Positions 1-7,897 of a stretch of DNA of 40,624 bases are shown here, in pieces. The first letter of the stretch is position 1. Each line of letters opens with the position of its first letter. The translations under genes were made by a program, and so were the position numbers. Under the pieces are notes generated by a model. The model searched no databases and had not been told where the DNA came from. It was given only the letters and a program-made list of their open reading frames with translations. Source of the DNA: Planococcus sp. ISL-110 (GTDB lineage: Bacteria; Bacillota; Bacilli; Bacillales_A; Planococcaceae); assembly GCF_018613575.1 (NCBI RefSeq), contig NZ_JAGGPX010000018.1, positions 1 through 40,624 of the forward strand, in the 5' to 3' direction.

Positions 1-146
1 CGCATTATGAAATTGATTCAAGTATATGCCGTAAAGAAATAAATTATTCGTTAAAGAAGAAAGGAAATGACAGAAAGTCGTTTTTTTTATGATTCTTTTC
101 AAAGTTTCTCTTTTGTTGTATATTGGTAAGAGAAAAGAGTGATGTT

Positions 147-392
147 ATGGGCAGTGCAGTATTTCCGGCAAAAAAGAAAAAACTAGAAGCGATGGCCAAA
201 AAGTATGGCGAAGATATGACTTGGCATACTTTTAAAATTAATTTTAAAGAGGATTACCCAGAGGATTGGGAGCTGATCAATTCCGCTTTTGAAAGTTACC
301 AACGGAATACCAAAAGAGGCAAAAATCATCCGATGCCCCATCCGGATAAATACCTTAAGAATATGTACACCAGCATTTCAATAAATAATTAA
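147..392 (+). CDS. Hypothetical 81-residue basic protein
   Basis: I do not recognise this protein. It is hydrophilic, with a Lys-rich N-terminus (AKKKKLEAMAKKYGEDM), an acidic/aromatic middle (KEDYPEDWELI) and a His/Pro-containing tail; there is no signal peptide or membrane segment. The frame is open from a TTG at 123, but the ATG at 147 follows a purine-rich stretch (AAGAGAAAAGAGTG) and gives the more plausible start. A strong intrinsic terminator follows at once, which supports a real monocistronic gene. The sequence upstream of it, from base 1, shows no gene. Confidence 0.6.
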   Translation: MGSAVFPAKKKKLEAMAKKYGEDMTWHTFKINFKEDYPEDWELINSAFESYQRNTKRGKNHPMPHPDKYLKNMYTSISINN

Positions 393-396
393 CTGG

Positions 397-424
397 AAGA
401 GCGTTCAATGGGGCGCTCTTTTTC
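397..424 (+). terminator. Intrinsic terminator after the 81-residue gene
   Basis: A 7-bp perfect stem, AAGAGCG/CGCTCTT, with a 10-base loop, followed by a T-rich run (TTTCTT). It begins four bases after the stop codon. Confidence 0.8.
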
Positions 425-565
425 TTATGCAAAAGAAACTTATCCATGGCTTAAAACGACTAATTAAAAATGATGAAATTCCATGAAATATTTCAAAAAA
501 CCTTTAAGACAAGTTTGACTTGTTATTCGACTAGATTGCTGATTAGCGAAAGAGGAGGAATAATT

Positions 566-697
566 ATGTTCATGATCTTAAATGCAGCTGTAATTTCACT
601 TTGGATCACGTCACTTGCCGCATTTGGAAGTAGTTATATTCGTTATCTCAAGGAGGAACGCGCTTACGAAAAAAGCCGAAGAGCCGACTCTAATTAG
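566..697 (+). CDS. Small single-span membrane protein (43 aa)
   Basis: The start is set by a strong Shine-Dalgarno (AGAGGAGGAA) about 5 bases before the ATG; a longer reading from 470 has no ribosome binding site. The 43-residue product has one hydrophobic segment (residues 2-20, ILNAAVISLWITSLAAF) followed by a charged tail rich in Arg, Lys and Glu (RYLKEERAYEKSRRADSN). This predicts a one-span membrane peptide with the charged end in the cytoplasm. I recognise no family. It stands alone between a terminator and a gene-poor stretch. Confidence 0.55.
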   Translation: MFMILNAAVISLWITSLAAFGSSYIRYLKEERAYEKSRRADSN

Positions 698-900
698 GTG
701 GATTACATGAAGAGGCGCCTGAATTGGGTTGCCTATACCGGAATTGTGGGAAGAAGTATGAGTGGAAAACATCATAGCCTACTGCAACTTGCCCCAATCT
801 GCAATTTTATGAGTCTAAAAAAACATGGACTTCTTAAGATTGCGAGATAGGGGCTTTTGAAATATGTAAGCTTATTTGAGTCTAGTTATACCAAACAGAC

Positions 901-1050
901 TTAAATACTGTTGTACAATCGAATAATCGATCGTGGTATGAATGATAAAACATTCCAAATTACAGAGAATATAACTTCAAAAACGACTTGCAGACTAATA
1001 TCTTTAAACATATCAGCAAAACAATTTTCTTTTTTCTTTTTCTTCTTCAT
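901..1050 (-). CDS. Small Lys-leader amphipathic/membrane protein (49 aa)
   Basis: On the minus strand an AGGAGA Shine-Dalgarno (1057-1062) lies 6 bases before an ATG that opens a 49-codon frame ending in TAA. The product starts with M and six lysines, then ENCFADMFKDISLQ, then a hydrophobic stretch (VVFEVIFSVIWNVLSFIP) and a basic tail (RSIIRLYNSI). This is the layout of a small membrane-associated protein. The A-rich lysine run appears on the plus strand as a T-rich tract at 1025-1047. I cannot name a family. The frame, the ribosome site and the protein-like composition make it more credible than the longer overlapping plus-strand frames, which lack ribosome sites. The flanks (698-900 and 1051-1305) hold no other gene I can support. 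Confidence 0.6.
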   Translation of the reverse strand: MKKKKKKENCFADMFKDISLQVVFEVIFSVIWNVLSFIPRSIIRLYNSI

Positions 1051-1305
1051 AATTTATCTCCTATTCACCCTGGGCCCCTCGAAGTTTGTCGTAAGGACTC
1101 TTGCAGCAGTATTTTATCTTGTCTATTATAAATTATTATATAGAAGAACCTTACATAATTTTCTTTTTTGCAAATATTTTTATTGGCCAGCAAAAATACA
1201 CATATAAATCGGTACACTATGAAATTCCACACCATCTGGGTTACACTGAAATAGATAAAAACATATATGCTAAACAAAATAAACTAAATGAAAAGAGGCA
1301 GAAGC

Positions 1306-1743
1306 ATGAACGCATATGATGAGTACATGAAAGGCATTGTTGTGCCGATGCGCCAAGAGTTAACCGGTGCAGGATTTAAGGAATTATTGACGGCTGAAGA
1401 AGTCAATGAACATATGAGCAGCTCTGCAGGTACGAGTCTGGTTGTCATCAACTCGGTTTGCGGCTGTGCAGCAGGCTTGGCACGTCCAGCAGTTATTGAA
1501 GCACTTCAGGCAGTGGAGGCGAAACCAGAGCATTTGGTGACGGTATTTGCGGGCCAGGACAAAGAGGCAACTGCACAGATGCGCAATTATTTCGAAGAAG
1601 TTCCTCCTTCATCGCCATCGATTGCGGTATTAAAAGATGGCCAATTGGCTTATTTTATTCCGCGTGAACAAATTGAGGGATACCCGATGGAACAAATACG
1701 CGATCACTTGTCACAGGTTCTTGAACAGGTGGCAGCTCAGTGA
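1306..1743 (+). CDS. brxB: Bacilliredoxin BrxA/BrxB family (YphP)
   Basis: A thioredoxin-like protein of the YphP/YqiW family. It removes bacillithiol from S-bacillithiolated cytoplasmic proteins after oxidative stress. The 145-residue length equals that of the family. The hallmark CGC active site is visible (VINSVCGCAAGLARP, Cys52 and Cys54), as is the conserved cis-Pro region (EVPPSSPSIAVLKDG). The ATG at 1306 is preferred over an in-frame ATG at 1288 because AGAGG lies just before it. The last codon overlaps the GTG start of the methyltransferase gene, so the two are probably translationally coupled. In B. subtilis, yphP likewise neighbours ypiP and ypjP. Confidence 0.93.
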   Translation: MNAYDEYMKGIVVPMRQELTGAGFKELLTAEEVNEHMSSSAGTSLVVINSVCGCAAGLARPAVIEALQAVEAKPEHLVTVFAGQDKEATAQMRNYFEEVPPSSPSIAVLKDGQLAYFIPREQIEGYPMEQIRDHLSQVLEQVAAQ

Positions 1744-2516
1744 AAACAGTAGTCACGACAGCGTACCGGCCCACTTCGTCCACATTGGAGTGGGCCGCTC
1801 GTGTTTCAGCAGATCTATCGCTTTTGCAGGTCCCGCGCAATAAACGTTCCATCGACAGAATGCATGGGGATGAAGGGGCGGATCTTCTGGTCTGTTTGAA
1901 GGAACGGCTCGAGTTTTACCCCGTGGGTAAAAAAGAGCCGTTCTTTTTTCATCCGAATTCTGCAGCATTCCGAACGAAAAGACCACTCGAGCAGGATCCA
2001 GTAATTGAAGTTTCAGGACTCCAATCCGGCGATTCTTTTTTGGATTGCACATTGGGATTGGCTTCAGACTCACTAGTGGCTTCCCAGCATGTTGGTGAAA
2101 AGGGACAGGTTCTGGGCTGCGAAAGCCATCCAGTCCTTGCTTACGTTGTTGGACAGGGGTTGCGAACGTATAAGGAGATGCCTCATTTGATAGAGGCGAT
2201 GAAGCGTATCAGAGTGGTGTCATCGGATGCGGTTTCGTTTCTGAAGACGCTCGAGTCCGATTCCATCGACGTTATTTATATGGATCCGATGTTTACTGAG
2301 GAAATTACAGAGGCATCCAATTTCACGCCCCTAAGAGGACCTGCTGACCATGGACAATTGACGGAGCGGTGGGTAGCGGAGGCGAAAAGGGTGGCGCGCA
2401 AATCCATTGTCCTGAAAGCACATTTCCGTTCGCAGGATTTTGAGCGTTTCGGATTTAACCGGCGCGTGCGGCCAAATACAAAATTCCATTACGGCGTAAT
2501 TTTGGTTACGCCATAA
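1740..2516 (+). CDS. ypiP: Class I SAM-dependent methyltransferase, YpiP/RsmJ-like
   Basis: A 258-residue protein with a Rossmann methyltransferase core. Motif I is DCTLGLASDSLVAS (about residues 97-110), followed by an acidic motif II region (LGCESHPVLA) and a catalytic-type motif DVIYMDPMF near residue 180. These resemble the RsmJ family, which makes N2-methylguanosine in 16S rRNA (DATAGLGRDA and DPMF motifs). An RNA target is therefore a reasonable inference but not shown. The roughly 90-residue N-terminal part is more variable. It starts at a GTG that overlaps the brxB stop by four bases (GTGA). A very long palindromic terminator begins right after the stop codon. Confidence 0.8.
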   Translation: MKTVVTTAYRPTSSTLEWAARVSADLSLLQVPRNKRSIDRMHGDEGADLLVCLKERLEFYPVGKKEPFFFHPNSAAFRTKRPLEQDPVIEVSGLQSGDSFLDCTLGLASDSLVASQHVGEKGQVLGCESHPVLAYVVGQGLRTYKEMPHLIEAMKRIRVVSSDAVSFLKTLESDSIDVIYMDPMFTEEITEASNFTPLRGPADHGQLTERWVAEAKRVARKSIVLKAHFRSQDFERFGFNRRVRPNTKFHYGVILVTP

Positions 2517-2570
2517 AACGAGCAAGTAAAAAACCTTCTGGCTATCCAGAAGGTTTTTTACTTGCTCGTT
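2517..2570. terminator. Bidirectional terminator with a 25-bp perfect stem
   Basis: Arms 2517-2541 and 2546-2570 are perfectly complementary over 25 bp around a CTAT loop. Each arm contains a TAAAAAA/TTTTTTA tract next to a GC-rich tip (CCTTCTGG/CCAGAAGG), so it can end transcription from both sides: ypiP from the left and the small minus-strand gene from the right. The stop codon of that small gene lies at its right edge. Confidence 0.9.
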
Positions 2571-2646
2571 AGTCTGTAAAAGAAAGTGAAGTCAAGTATC
2601 CGAGCAAAAACAGGAGACCCAGTCCGATCAATAATGATGCATCCAT
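2569..2646 (-). CDS. Tiny hydrophobic membrane peptide (25 aa)
   Basis: On the minus strand a near-ideal Shine-Dalgarno (AAAGGAGGAA) sits about 6 bases before an ATG and a 25-codon frame ending in TAA. The peptide is almost entirely a single membrane span (SLLIGLGLLFLLGYLTSL) with an acidic residue at each end. The start codon, ribosome site and immediate terminator together make a complete small transcription unit. A TACAAT element (TTGTACAATAAAG on that strand, near 2695) could be the -10, although no good -35 is seen. The family is not recognised. Its size is below the usual annotation cut-off. Confidence 0.6.
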   Translation of the reverse strand: MDASLLIGLGLLFLLGYLTSLSFTD

Positions 2647-2794
2647 GAAAATTCCTCCTTTTCAAAAAAAAACAAGGCGTTCTTAATGACTTTATTGTAC
2701 AATGAATTTCAAGAAGATGAAACCTTTACCAATAAAATTCGTATAAATAAGCAAACGGGTTACTAAAATGTTCATAAATGAAAAGGTGATGTTG

Positions 2795-3388
2795 ATGAAA
2801 AATTGGTGGCAAAAGTCGCTGATGATTGCAGTTGCCGCTTTGACATTGGGCGCAATCTCCCCAAACCATTTAATCTGGGAGTCGCTTCTGGACGAAAAAA
2901 GCCAACCGAAATCTCACGCTGCTGAAAGCGATAACAAACAGTATATCTATGACTGGATCGATCCAAGCGAATTTTATGATACCAGCGAATCCATTCTCGA
3001 CAAGGTCCATCAGTCGGCCGAAGAGCAGTCTTATTTGAAGTTCGGCTCGCGGATCGGTCCGGTTATTCAGGATGAATTCCAGACCATGATCCTACCGAAC
3101 ATCCAACGGGCGATTGATGTTCACCTGGCGACTCTCGATACCGGCAAATTGAGCAAATTGGCCATCTCTGAAAAACCGTCAGGCGATTACTCAGAAAAGA
3201 TCTTCCATGTCTATGACACCGAAACTAACAAAGATGAAATTCGTTTCCACGTAAGAACGGAAAAAAAGCCGCAAGTGGGCTACTCTTTTAATTTCCATTA
3301 CCATTTGGCCGAGGATGATTTCCAAAAGCACATAACCGTGGGCGATATTTACTGGTCCAAAAATACACCGCCGAAATGGCTTTCCTAA
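2795..3388 (+). CDS. ypjP: YpjP-like family protein
   Basis: A 197-residue protein that matches YpjP of B. subtilis in size and position, directly upstream of thymidylate synthase. The N-terminus (MKNWWQKSLMIAVAALTL) is a signal peptide or membrane anchor, and the rest is predicted to be extracytoplasmic. The family function is unknown. The C-terminal half carries the family-like YSFNFHYHLAEDDFQKH and a WSKNTPPKW tail. I chose the ATG at 2795 over an in-frame ATG at 2768 because AAAGGTGAT stands just before it. A terminator overlaps the stop codon. Confidence 0.8.
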   Translation: MKNWWQKSLMIAVAALTLGAISPNHLIWESLLDEKSQPKSHAAESDNKQYIYDWIDPSEFYDTSESILDKVHQSAEEQSYLKFGSRIGPVIQDEFQTMILPNIQRAIDVHLATLDTGKLSKLAISEKPSGDYSEKIFHVYDTETNKDEIRFHVRTEKKPQVGYSFNFHYHLAEDDFQKHITVGDIYWSKNTPPKWLS

Positions 3389-3414
3389 ACCGCCCACATT
3401 GTGGCGGTTTTTTT
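3387..3414 (+). terminator. Terminator after ypjP
   Basis: The stem AAACCGCC/GGCGGTTT (8 bp, loop CACATTGT) is followed by a run of Ts. The left arm overlaps the TAA stop codon. Confidence 0.85.
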
Positions 3415-3425
3415 GTATAAATCTG

Positions 3426-3702
3426 CTATAAGAGTTGAACTTAAGAATCATCATTTTAGAAACCGCTTCGGCCGCTTTGGGCATGGCTCCCACAAGAAGC
3501 CGGGAAAAGCATCCGTCTTCTTGTTTCGCCTAGCCCCTGAACGCGCCTGCGCTGAACTAGCAACTTGCCGAGATAGGAGCTGATGTTTTCCACTCACTTA
3601 ATTTAGTAGATATGGAGCAAAACAGCGGAGGCGCCCGCGGCAAGCGTAGCTGTTTTGCGGAATATCTGTTGTGAAAGATTAGTAATTCAACTTATAATCT
3701 AT
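3426..3702 (+). repeat. Dispersed intergenic repeat, copy R1
   Basis: Copy 1 of a repeat found several times here. The left end reads CTATAAGAGTTGAAC and the right end TAATTCAACTTATAATCTAT; these are imperfect inverted repeats of each other. The core CGCTTCGGCCGCTTTGGGC (about 3462-3480) is followed by CATGGCTCC, a hairpin (ACAAGAAG ... CTTCTTGT), the GCGCCTGCGC block, a shared GATATGGAGC block and GCTGTTTTGCGGAATATC. It fills most of the 387-base gap between ypjP and thyA. No protein is encoded. Confidence 0.8.
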
Positions 3703-3722
3703 ATTAATTAAGGATGAAAGTG

Positions 3723-3749
3723 TTGTTAATAGAGAGTTTTTGTTATGAT
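3723..3749 (+). promoter_or_regulatory. Probable thyA promoter (extended -10)
   Basis: An extended -10, TGTTATGAT (3741-3749), carries the TG dinucleotide one base before TATGAT. A TTGTTA -35 (3723-3728) is only 15 bases away, which is short, but an extended -10 tolerates this. The start codon follows 27 bases later. Confidence 0.45.
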
Positions 3750-3775
3750 TAAACATGACAACGGAGGCGACTTAC

Positions 3776-4720
3776 ATGAAGCAATATTTAGATTTATGCG
3801 AACACATATTACATAACGGAGCGACAAAAGAAGATCGGACCGGCACGGGAACTCTAAGTGTCTTCGGCCATCAGATGCGATTCGATTTGAGCAAAGGGTT
3901 CCCGCTGATGACTACTAAAAAAACAGCGTTCCGCCTGATTGTCTCGGAACTTCTCTGGTTTATCAAAGGTGACACTAATGTCAGGGCATTGCTCCAGGAC
4001 AATAATCATATTTGGGATGAATGGGCATTTGCGCAATGGGTGGCAAGTGAAGAATATGCAGGGCCTGATATGACCGACTTTGGCCGGCGTGCACAGAAAG
4101 ATCCGGATTTTGCGGAACTGTACAAGCTGGAGATGCAAAGCTTTCAACGCAAGGTCATTGAAAATCCGGAGTTTGCCGAAAAATACGGGGATCTTGGACC
4201 GGTTTACGGCAAGCAATGGCGTTCGTGGGCGACAACACAAGGCGGGACCATCGATCAACTGAAGAATGTCATCGAATCCATTAAGAAAAACCCGGATTCC
4301 CGCCGCCATCTGGTGACAGCATGGAATCCAGAATTTATTGACGACATGGCTTTGCCGCCATGCCATATCATGTTCCAGTTTTACGTAGCGGATGGCAAAC
4401 TTTCCTGCCAGCTTTACCAGCGCAGCGCAGATGTCTTTTTGGGAGTGCCCTTTAATATCGCATCCTATGCGCTATTGACGCATCTCATCGCACGGGAATG
4501 CAACTTGGAAGTCGGCGATTTCGTTCTTACGACAGGCGACACGCACCTGTATTCAAATCACCTGTCACAGGTTGAAGAACAGCTGTCGAGAGAGCCGAAA
4601 CCTCTGCCAACCTTAAAAATCAATGAAGACATCGACTCGATTTTTGACTTGAAATTGGAAGACATCACAATCGAAGGCTACGATCCGCACCCGCGGATTA
4701 AAGCACCAGTCGCAGTTTAA
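3776..4720 (+). CDS. thyA: Thymidylate synthase ThyA
   Basis: Converts dUMP to dTMP using 5,10-methylene-tetrahydrofolate in the cytoplasm, leaving dihydrofolate for the DHFR encoded next. The length of 314 residues and the extra segment around residues 90-140 match the long-type enzyme of Lactobacillus and Staphylococcus rather than the 264-residue ThyB. The catalytic cysteine is Cys196 in [12 protein letters not shown]. The dUMP-binding SRRHLV, the [18 protein letters not shown] block and the C-terminal IKAPVAV are present. A GGAGG eight bases upstream fixes the ATG at 3776; an earlier in-frame ATG at 3755 lies before this site. There is a 164-base gap before dfrA, without a clear terminator. 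Confidence 0.97.
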   Translation: MKQYLDLCEHILHNGATKEDRTGTGTLSVFGHQMRFDLSKGFPLMTTKKTAFRLIVSELLWFIKGDTNVRALLQDNNHIWDEWAFAQWVASEEYAGPDMTDFGRRAQKDPDFAELYKLEMQSFQRKVIENPEFAEKYGDLGPVYGKQWRSWATTQGGTIDQLKNVIESIKKNPDSRRHLVTAWNPEFIDDMALPPCHIMFQFYVADGKLSCQLYQRSADVFLGVPFNIASYALLTHLIARECNLEVGDFVLTTGDTHLYSNHLSQVEEQLSREPKPLPTLKINEDIDSIFDLKLEDITIEGYDPHPRIKAPVAV

Positions 4721-4884
4721 CGTCTAATATTTATTGGGATTTCGATTAACCAACAATTTTTTTATGACTGCAAAAACGTAGGGGAATTCGTGGAAGTCGG
4801 CGACTGCAGCGATTTCTTTAACAACAAAAAAGCCTAATCAATTAGAGTTCAACCCCCGCCAAAAGCGGGATAGGAGGAAGATTT

Positions 4885-5382
4885 ATGATTTCATTGATGG
4901 TAGCGCATGATCCGAACCGGGTCATCGGAATAGATAACGAATTGCCTTGGCATATTCCAGCTGATTTGGCGTATTTCAAAAAACAGACAATTGGAAAAGG
5001 CATCGTCATGGGACGCAACACGTTCGAATCCATCGGCCGCCCGCTTCCAAAGCGCCGCAACATCGTTGTGACGCGCAACGACGATTATCAGGCAGAAGGT
5101 GTGGATGTGGTCCATAATTTGCAGGATGCCGTAAAATTGGCAAAAGAATTTCATGAAGAAGTGATGATCATCGGCGGCGAGCAGATTTTCAATTCGATTT
5201 TGGATGAGGCTGACCGTCTGTACATCACCCTCGTCCATCAGGCTTTTGATGGGGACACGTACTTCCCAGAATATGGCCGTGAGTGGAAGCTTGTTTCCGA
5301 GTCAGAGCAGCAAATTTCTAATGAAGTGCCTTTTTCGTACCTGGTGTACGAGCGTCGGAAAAAGAAAAAAGATCGTGCTTAA
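4885..5382 (+). CDS. dfrA: Dihydrofolate reductase
   Basis: Reduces dihydrofolate to tetrahydrofolate with NADPH, closing the cycle started by ThyA; it is the target of trimethoprim. The 165 residues include the N-terminal ISLMVAHDPNRVIGIDNELPW (Met20-loop region), the acidic residue region HIPADLAYFKKQT, the MGRNTFESIGRPLP cofactor motif and IIGGEQIF. The C-terminus ends in a run of basic residues (RRKKKKDRA). It has a good AGGAGG ribosome site. Its last eight bases overlap the GTG start of the acyltransferase gene, so the two are likely coupled. Confidence 0.97.
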   Translation: MISLMVAHDPNRVIGIDNELPWHIPADLAYFKKQTIGKGIVMGRNTFESIGRPLPKRRNIVVTRNDDYQAEGVDVVHNLQDAVKLAKEFHEEVMIIGGEQIFNSILDEADRLYITLVHQAFDGDTYFPEYGREWKLVSESEQQISNEVPFSYLVYERRKKKKDRA

Positions 5383-6115
5383 TTCAGTTCGGACATTCTC
5401 TTTTTTATTCGGTTATTTGCCAATCAGTGCCGTGAACTTGAAGAAGTTCATCAAACAGAAGCCGCAGCTAAGTGTCGAGCAATATGATCAGTTGATTCAC
5501 ACGGAGCCTCAAAAATGGGCGTCCGGCATCATGAAACGGACGCAAAGCAGCGTTTCCATAACGGGTTTGGAAAAGCTGCCTGATGGGCCGGTCCTGTTTG
5601 TCAGCAACCATGAAGGGAACTTTGATATTCCGGTCTTGCTGTCGGCCATTCCGAAACCCTTTGGCTTTATTTCCAAAAAAGAAGTGCAGAAAATGCCGAT
5701 CATTCCGATGTATATGGAAGAGATGAATTGTGTTTTTCTGGATCGGACCGATCGCCGAAGCGCTTTAAAGTCGATCACCGATACGGTTGAGAAACTGAAG
5801 GAAGGCCATTCCATCCTGATTTTCCCTGAAGGGACGAGAAGCAAAGGCCAAGCGATGGGCGAATTCAAATCCGGATTCATGCGTATCGCGAAAGATTCAG
5901 GCGTACCGATCCTGCCGATTGCGATTTATGGAACTTCTGATATTATGGAAAAAAACAACAACAAAGTCATGCCGGCAGATGTATCAGTTCAATTGCTTGA
6001 TCCCATACCGGCTGAAATAATTCAGGAATATACTACAAAAGAGGCGATAGAACTGGTTCGTTCACGAATCGAAGAAGCTGTTCTTTCACTGTCTCAAAAA
6101 ACTGCCAATAGATGA
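5375..6115 (+). CDS. ypkP: 1-acyl-sn-glycerol-3-phosphate acyltransferase (PlsC/YpkP)
   Basis: A PlsC-family enzyme of 246 residues that transfers an acyl chain to lysophosphatidate in membrane phospholipid synthesis. Motif I is NHEGNFD (the H-x4-D signature), motif II is near FLDRTDRRSA and motif III is FPEGTRSKGQ, followed by the IYGTSD region. The frame is open further upstream inside dfrA, but the GTG at 5375, overlapping the dfrA stop by eight bases, gives a normal-length protein starting with a hydrophobic stretch (SFLFGYLPISAV). The position after dfrA corresponds to B. subtilis ypkP. Whether it is the main or a secondary PlsC cannot be told from the window. Confidence 0.88.
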   Translation: MLNSVRTFSFLFGYLPISAVNLKKFIKQKPQLSVEQYDQLIHTEPQKWASGIMKRTQSSVSITGLEKLPDGPVLFVSNHEGNFDIPVLLSAIPKPFGFISKKEVQKMPIIPMYMEEMNCVFLDRTDRRSALKSITDTVEKLKEGHSILIFPEGTRSKGQAMGEFKSGFMRIAKDSGVPILPIAIYGTSDIMEKNNNKVMPADVSVQLLDPIPAEIIQEYTTKEAIELVRSRIEEAVLSLSQKTANR

Positions 6116-6209
6116 CTGAAGTTTTCAGTTTGCGCAGACGAGGGACGACCCTATCGGTTGTTTACTGTAATGCAATTACTTAAACTAAAGTAAAGAAGGA
6201 AGTGATTTC

Positions 6210-7049
6210 ATGTCCAAGATTCATATTGTCACGGATTCGACCGCTGATTTGAAACCAGAGGTCATTGAAAAATACGATTTGCATGTAGTTCCCTTAACGA
6301 TTCAAATCGGCGGGGAAACCTATTTGGATCGCGTTGACTTGGAGCCCGAGTCTTTTCTTGAGCTGATGAAAAACTCCAAGGAAATGCCGAAAAGTTCACA
6401 GCCGGCTCCTGGTGTATTCAAGGAGCTCTATGATGAATTAGGTAAAACCGGAGATCAAATCCTATCGATTCATATGACAGGCGGCATGAGTGGTACTGTC
6501 GAGTCGGCAAAAGCTGCAGCTCAGCTGACAGAATCCGATGTCACCGTCATAGATTCACGCTATATATCGCACGCCTTGACGTTTCAAGTGTTTGAGGCGG
6601 CAGATATGGCGAAAACCGGAAAATCGATGGATGAAATCGTTGCACGGGTGGAGCAGATTCGCCTCAACACCAAGCTTTTTGTAGTAGTGGATACGCTTGA
6701 TAATTTGGTCAAGGGTGGTCGGATTGGCAAAGGCCGTGCTTTATTGGGCTCACTGATGAAGATCAAGCCGATTGCCTCTTTGGACGACGGCGAATATACA
6801 CCGGTTGCCAAAGTCAGAAGCCATAAGCAAGTGGTTGAATACTTAATGAAGGATTTCATGGACCGGACAGCTGGAAAAATCGTCAAAGGTGTTGGTATTG
6901 CACATGCCAATGGGCTTGCCATGGCTGAACCATTACGTGAAAAAATCAAGGAAACGGGCTTTACGGATATTAAATTCGATTTTACAACACCAGTCATCTC
7001 TACCCACACGGGAATCGGAGCGATTGGTTTCATGTATTATACGGATTGA
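6210..7049 (+). CDS. DegV family fatty-acid-binding protein
   Basis: A 279-residue DegV/FakB-fold protein. Family members bind a fatty acid in a central pocket, and the FakB members present it to the kinase FakA for phosphorylation. The signature elements are the N-terminal KIHIVTDSTADL, the SSQPAPGVF motif, the MTGGMSGT loop, the TLDNLVKGGRIGKG segment and the C-terminal STHTGIGAIGFMYY. A GAAGGAAG ribosome site precedes the ATG. Following an acyltransferase gene, a role in fatty-acid handling is plausible but inferred. The nearby B. subtilis region also carries a DegV-type gene. Confidence 0.9.
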   Translation: MSKIHIVTDSTADLKPEVIEKYDLHVVPLTIQIGGETYLDRVDLEPESFLELMKNSKEMPKSSQPAPGVFKELYDELGKTGDQILSIHMTGGMSGTVESAKAAAQLTESDVTVIDSRYISHALTFQVFEAADMAKTGKSMDEIVARVEQIRLNTKLFVVVDTLDNLVKGGRIGKGRALLGSLMKIKPIASLDDGEYTPVAKVRSHKQVVEYLMKDFMDRTAGKIVKGVGIAHANGLAMAEPLREKIKETGFTDIKFDFTTPVISTHTGIGAIGFMYYTD

Positions 7050-7087
7050 TTGGTGCGGAAAGGCCCATCTGAAAAGGAGAGATAAAC

Positions 7088-7885
7088 TTGAAGCGCATCC
7101 TGTTTATCATCATTTTGTCCATGGGTATAGTAGCGGGGTGCAGTCCAACTTTTAACTTTGGCAATAAAGAAGCAGAACCAAGAACCGAGCCGGCCATCAC
7201 TTCATACACCGTTCCGCCGAATTTTATTCCTCAAGCAGTGATCATTACAGCGCTTGGGGATTCTTTGTCTCAAGGCATAGGAGATCAAGAGAATTTAGGG
7301 GGCTATACAGGCAGAGTGGCGGCTGAAATACGGACTTGGCAAGGGATAGAAGGGGTGGCTATCGAAAACACCGCCAAACGCGGACGCCGCAGCGACCAAC
7401 TCCTGGCCATGATTCAGCAGGGCGAATTGACTGGCTCTGTTGCAGAAGCGGATTACCTGTCGCTGACGATTGGCGGAAACGATGTCATGCGGATTATCAA
7501 ACGCGATTTGTTTTCACTGAACCTGGAAGCATTTGCGGATGAGCTGATCCTTTATGAAAATAGATTCGATACGATCTATACAGCCATCCGTGATATCAAT
7601 CCGAATGCACCCATGATCATCATGGGCATTTATAATCCCTTCTCGCTCATCACAGATGAGGTGGAAGAGTTTGATCAGATTATTGCTTCTTATAATGAAG
7701 TGATGAAAGAACGAGCTGAGTCAGATCCTCAGGCGTGCTTCGTACCTGTCAGCGATTTGTTTGTGGGTAATAAGAATTTGGTGTATCATTCTGATTTTTT
7801 CCATCCGAACAGTAAAGGCTATGACCTGATGGCCGAGCGCATTCTGGAACGGATGGAAGAATGCGGATTAAGTTACAAAGAATAG
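7088..7885 (+). CDS. ypmR: SGNH/GDSL hydrolase lipoprotein YpmR
   Basis: A 265-residue exported lipoprotein. The signal peptide ends in the lipobox VAGC (Cys18), so it should be anchored on the outer face of the membrane. The SGNH hydrolase blocks are visible: GDS with nucleophile Ser59 (ALGDSLSQG), the Asn block GGNDV, and the Asp/His pair in DFFHPNSKGYD (Asp236, His239). Such enzymes cleave esters or acyl groups; the natural substrate is unknown. It starts at TTG after AAAGGAGA. YpmS follows by 12 bases, an operon arrangement also known in B. subtilis. Confidence 0.9.
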   Translation: MKRILFIIILSMGIVAGCSPTFNFGNKEAEPRTEPAITSYTVPPNFIPQAVIITALGDSLSQGIGDQENLGGYTGRVAAEIRTWQGIEGVAIENTAKRGRRSDQLLAMIQQGELTGSVAEADYLSLTIGGNDVMRIIKRDLFSLNLEAFADELILYENRFDTIYTAIRDINPNAPMIIMGIYNPFSLITDEVEEFDQIIASYNEVMKERAESDPQACFVPVSDLFVGNKNLVYHSDFFHPNSKGYDLMAERILERMEECGLSYKE

Positions 7886-7897
7886 GGGTGGTGACAA

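Noticed and set aside
707..850. A 47-codon plus-strand frame after AGGTGG, right behind the 43-residue gene
   Set aside because: The ribosome site is weak and the product looks like neither a soluble nor a membrane protein. Its 3' part forms an imperfect inverted repeat (GCCCCAATCTGCAAT with ATTGCGAGATAGGGGC), so it is more likely non-coding.
911..1207. A 98-codon plus-strand frame rich in Phe
   Set aside because: It has no ribosome site, and the Phe run is the complement of the lysine codons of the better-supported minus-strand gene.
4788..4835. A 15-codon frame between thyA and dfrA (GTG after AGGGGAATTC)
   Set aside because: Too short, with no leader-peptide features or downstream attenuator; probably chance.
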